From: Metopolophium dirhodum | Lineage: Eukaryota > Arthropoda > Insecta > Hemiptera > Aphididae | DNA length: 64,000 bases | Assembly (NCBI RefSeq): GCF_019925205.1 | Contig: NC_083567.1 | Coordinates: 9,548,001 to 9,612,000 of the forward strand | Direction of reading: 5' to 3' | Shown: piece after piece, positions 62,691 through 64,000 of the stretch | How positions within the stretch are numbered: position 1 is the stretch's first letter | Layout of the letters: the number at the start of each line of letters is the position of its first letter | Translations under genes and position numbers: made by a program | Notes under the pieces: generated by a model | Told to the model about the DNA's origin: nothing | Database searches by the model: none | The model's input: the letters and a program-made list of their open reading frames with translations, nothing else

Positions 62691-64000
62691 TATTTATTTA
62701 TTGTCCGTAGTTACTGTTCCAACATAGTTACGATTGTTTGTATTAATATTTTATAACGGTTCTATTCAAAGTAAATCCATACTAGCCGGTATTAAAAAAT
62801 ATCAAAATATAAGTACCTATTATTAATAAAGTTTTATACGAGCCAATATTAATTATAGGTATCTAATTCCCAAAATATAAAGTTTAACAAATTGTTATTA
62901 AACTGCGTATCGGATTATAATTTATTGCATTGTATTAAAATACGTTTAAAAATCAGGAATAATTAAACTAATATAATATGTATTAACTGAAATATCATAT
63001 TAGTACCTATTTGAGTTAAGTAATGTTTAGTGTCTGTGCCTACTGTTTATTGTATAATTATTTGTCTTGTAAGTTTTATAATAATATAGTTATTCGTCAT
63101 GTTTTGAGCTGCAATTTTTAAGTAATAATAATTAAAGCAATATTAGATGTTTATTTTGATTTTTCTTTTAAGTGTGTAGTTTTTCATCAAGTTTATTATT
63201 AATGTTTTAAATAGGGTAAGTAATAAGTTCTGGAACGGTTTGTAACGTCTTAATATTATGTAAGTATAATGTTTGTAAGTATTTTATTTTGTTGATTTAC
63301 ATTTTAAAATACTGTTGACATGTCGTTAAACCAATATAATATGCAGGTACACCCAAATACATACCTAGTTAACTATTAATATTGGATATAATTTACAAGT
63401 GTATAGTAATTATAAATGATTATAAGAGTATAGTAATTATAGATGTCTAATATAATATTGAGTAATAGGTAAACCTTGTGTCCTACAACCAAATTAATTA
63501 AAGTGTCCAGCGAGTAATACTGGTGTAGGTAGGTATTAAATATTAATATGATATGTCACTAATTATAAGGTATCTATAGGCACGAGCAATCGATTTAACT
63601 ACCACTTACAAAGTATACTGACTAACTCACGGATTGTTCTCTAAAAAATGAGAGATCGATTTTAATATAAATACTTGGTAATTCACATAATAAAATGTAA
63701 GTACAGTCCAATTTGCATCGTGTGTATTGTAAAATGATGTATTAAGCTTTTAAATATTTAAAAGTTGCACAATCACGAATGGTTTACCGGGAGGTAGTCA
63801 AGTTAATATTATTTTCCATAATAACTTTAAATTTAAATATATTATTTAGTAACTATATAATATAACTATAACAATTTAACGTTCCGAATGTTGATTTAAC
63901 TTGACTAACAGCTCGAGTTAACTCTTTCATTAACTTACACATTTTAGTAGACCTAGGGATTACATTAACTTACTACATTTCCAAAAACTTAAAATCCTAA
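62691..64000. other. AT-rich DNA to the window edge, no gene seen
   Basis: No further mannosidase exon, RNA gene or transposon terminus is recognisable. If the mannosidase gene continues, this is intron. Confidence 0.45.

Noticed and set aside
1..64000. CRISPR arrays, bacterial operons, viral insertions, rRNA clusters
   Set aside because: No regularly spaced repeats, no compact same-strand gene runs, no viral protein motifs and no rRNA-like sequence were seen.

Overview
This is a very AT-rich, gene-poor stretch of an insect nuclear genome, most likely from an aphid. That assignment is inferred from base composition, from the constant TAGGTACCTA and ATAATATTAT-type words, and from repeat families that look familiar from aphids, especially the element with a GATTCTGAGTG-type terminus at 19.3-20.9 kb. 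A short CCTAA run at 46.77 kb matches the arthropod telomere repeat but is only three units long. I see no bacterial operon, CRISPR array, rRNA or free-standing tRNA.

Only one piece of host protein-coding sequence is convincing. It lies on the minus strand at 60,800-60,997 and reads as the last coding exon of a lysosomal alpha-mannosidase (GH38), with a splice acceptor and a terminal stop. The rest of that gene would lie beyond the right edge, because no second exon is recognisable to 64,000. The window is therefore mainly the 3' flank of that gene plus about 60 kb of intergenic or intronic DNA.

The recognisable structure is mobile DNA. There are three decayed non-LTR retrotransposon 3' ends (21.4-22.0 kb +, 45.05-45.5 kb -, 52.44-52.99 kb +) and two copies of a SINE derived from a class II (Leu/Ser-like) tRNA (6.0 kb +, 14.7-14.9 kb -). 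Several hAT-type MITEs are present, and three have a target-site duplication I could read (13.92-14.47, 35.0-35.2 and 53.7-54.2 kb; a fourth at 26.67-27.03 kb is degraded). A family with CAGGGTGAT-type termini at TA sites occurs as at least six members (28.0, 36.7, 40.2, 51.3, 55.9 and 58.7-59.2 kb). There are also fold-back elements (22.84-23.30, 15.05-15.25 and 62.27-62.69 kb) and a 1.6 kb internally repeated element (19.3-20.9 kb, with a relative at 4.6-5.3 kb).

A second theme is local direct duplication. At 2.3/2.8, 24.1/24.5, 33.2/34.6, 39.6/40.3 and 57.6/58.2 kb, unique-looking segments of about 200-500 bp appear twice, 0.4-1.4 kb apart. The 33-35 kb pair carries a different transposon in each copy.

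Several CpG-rich islands interrupt the AT-rich background (about 25.1-25.9, 46.8-47.5, 49.3-49.8, 51.9-52.3 and 57.2-57.5 kb). Some end at strong GTAAGT donor-like sites and could be promoters or untranslated first exons. That is inference only. I found no evidence for a novel multi-gene system here.
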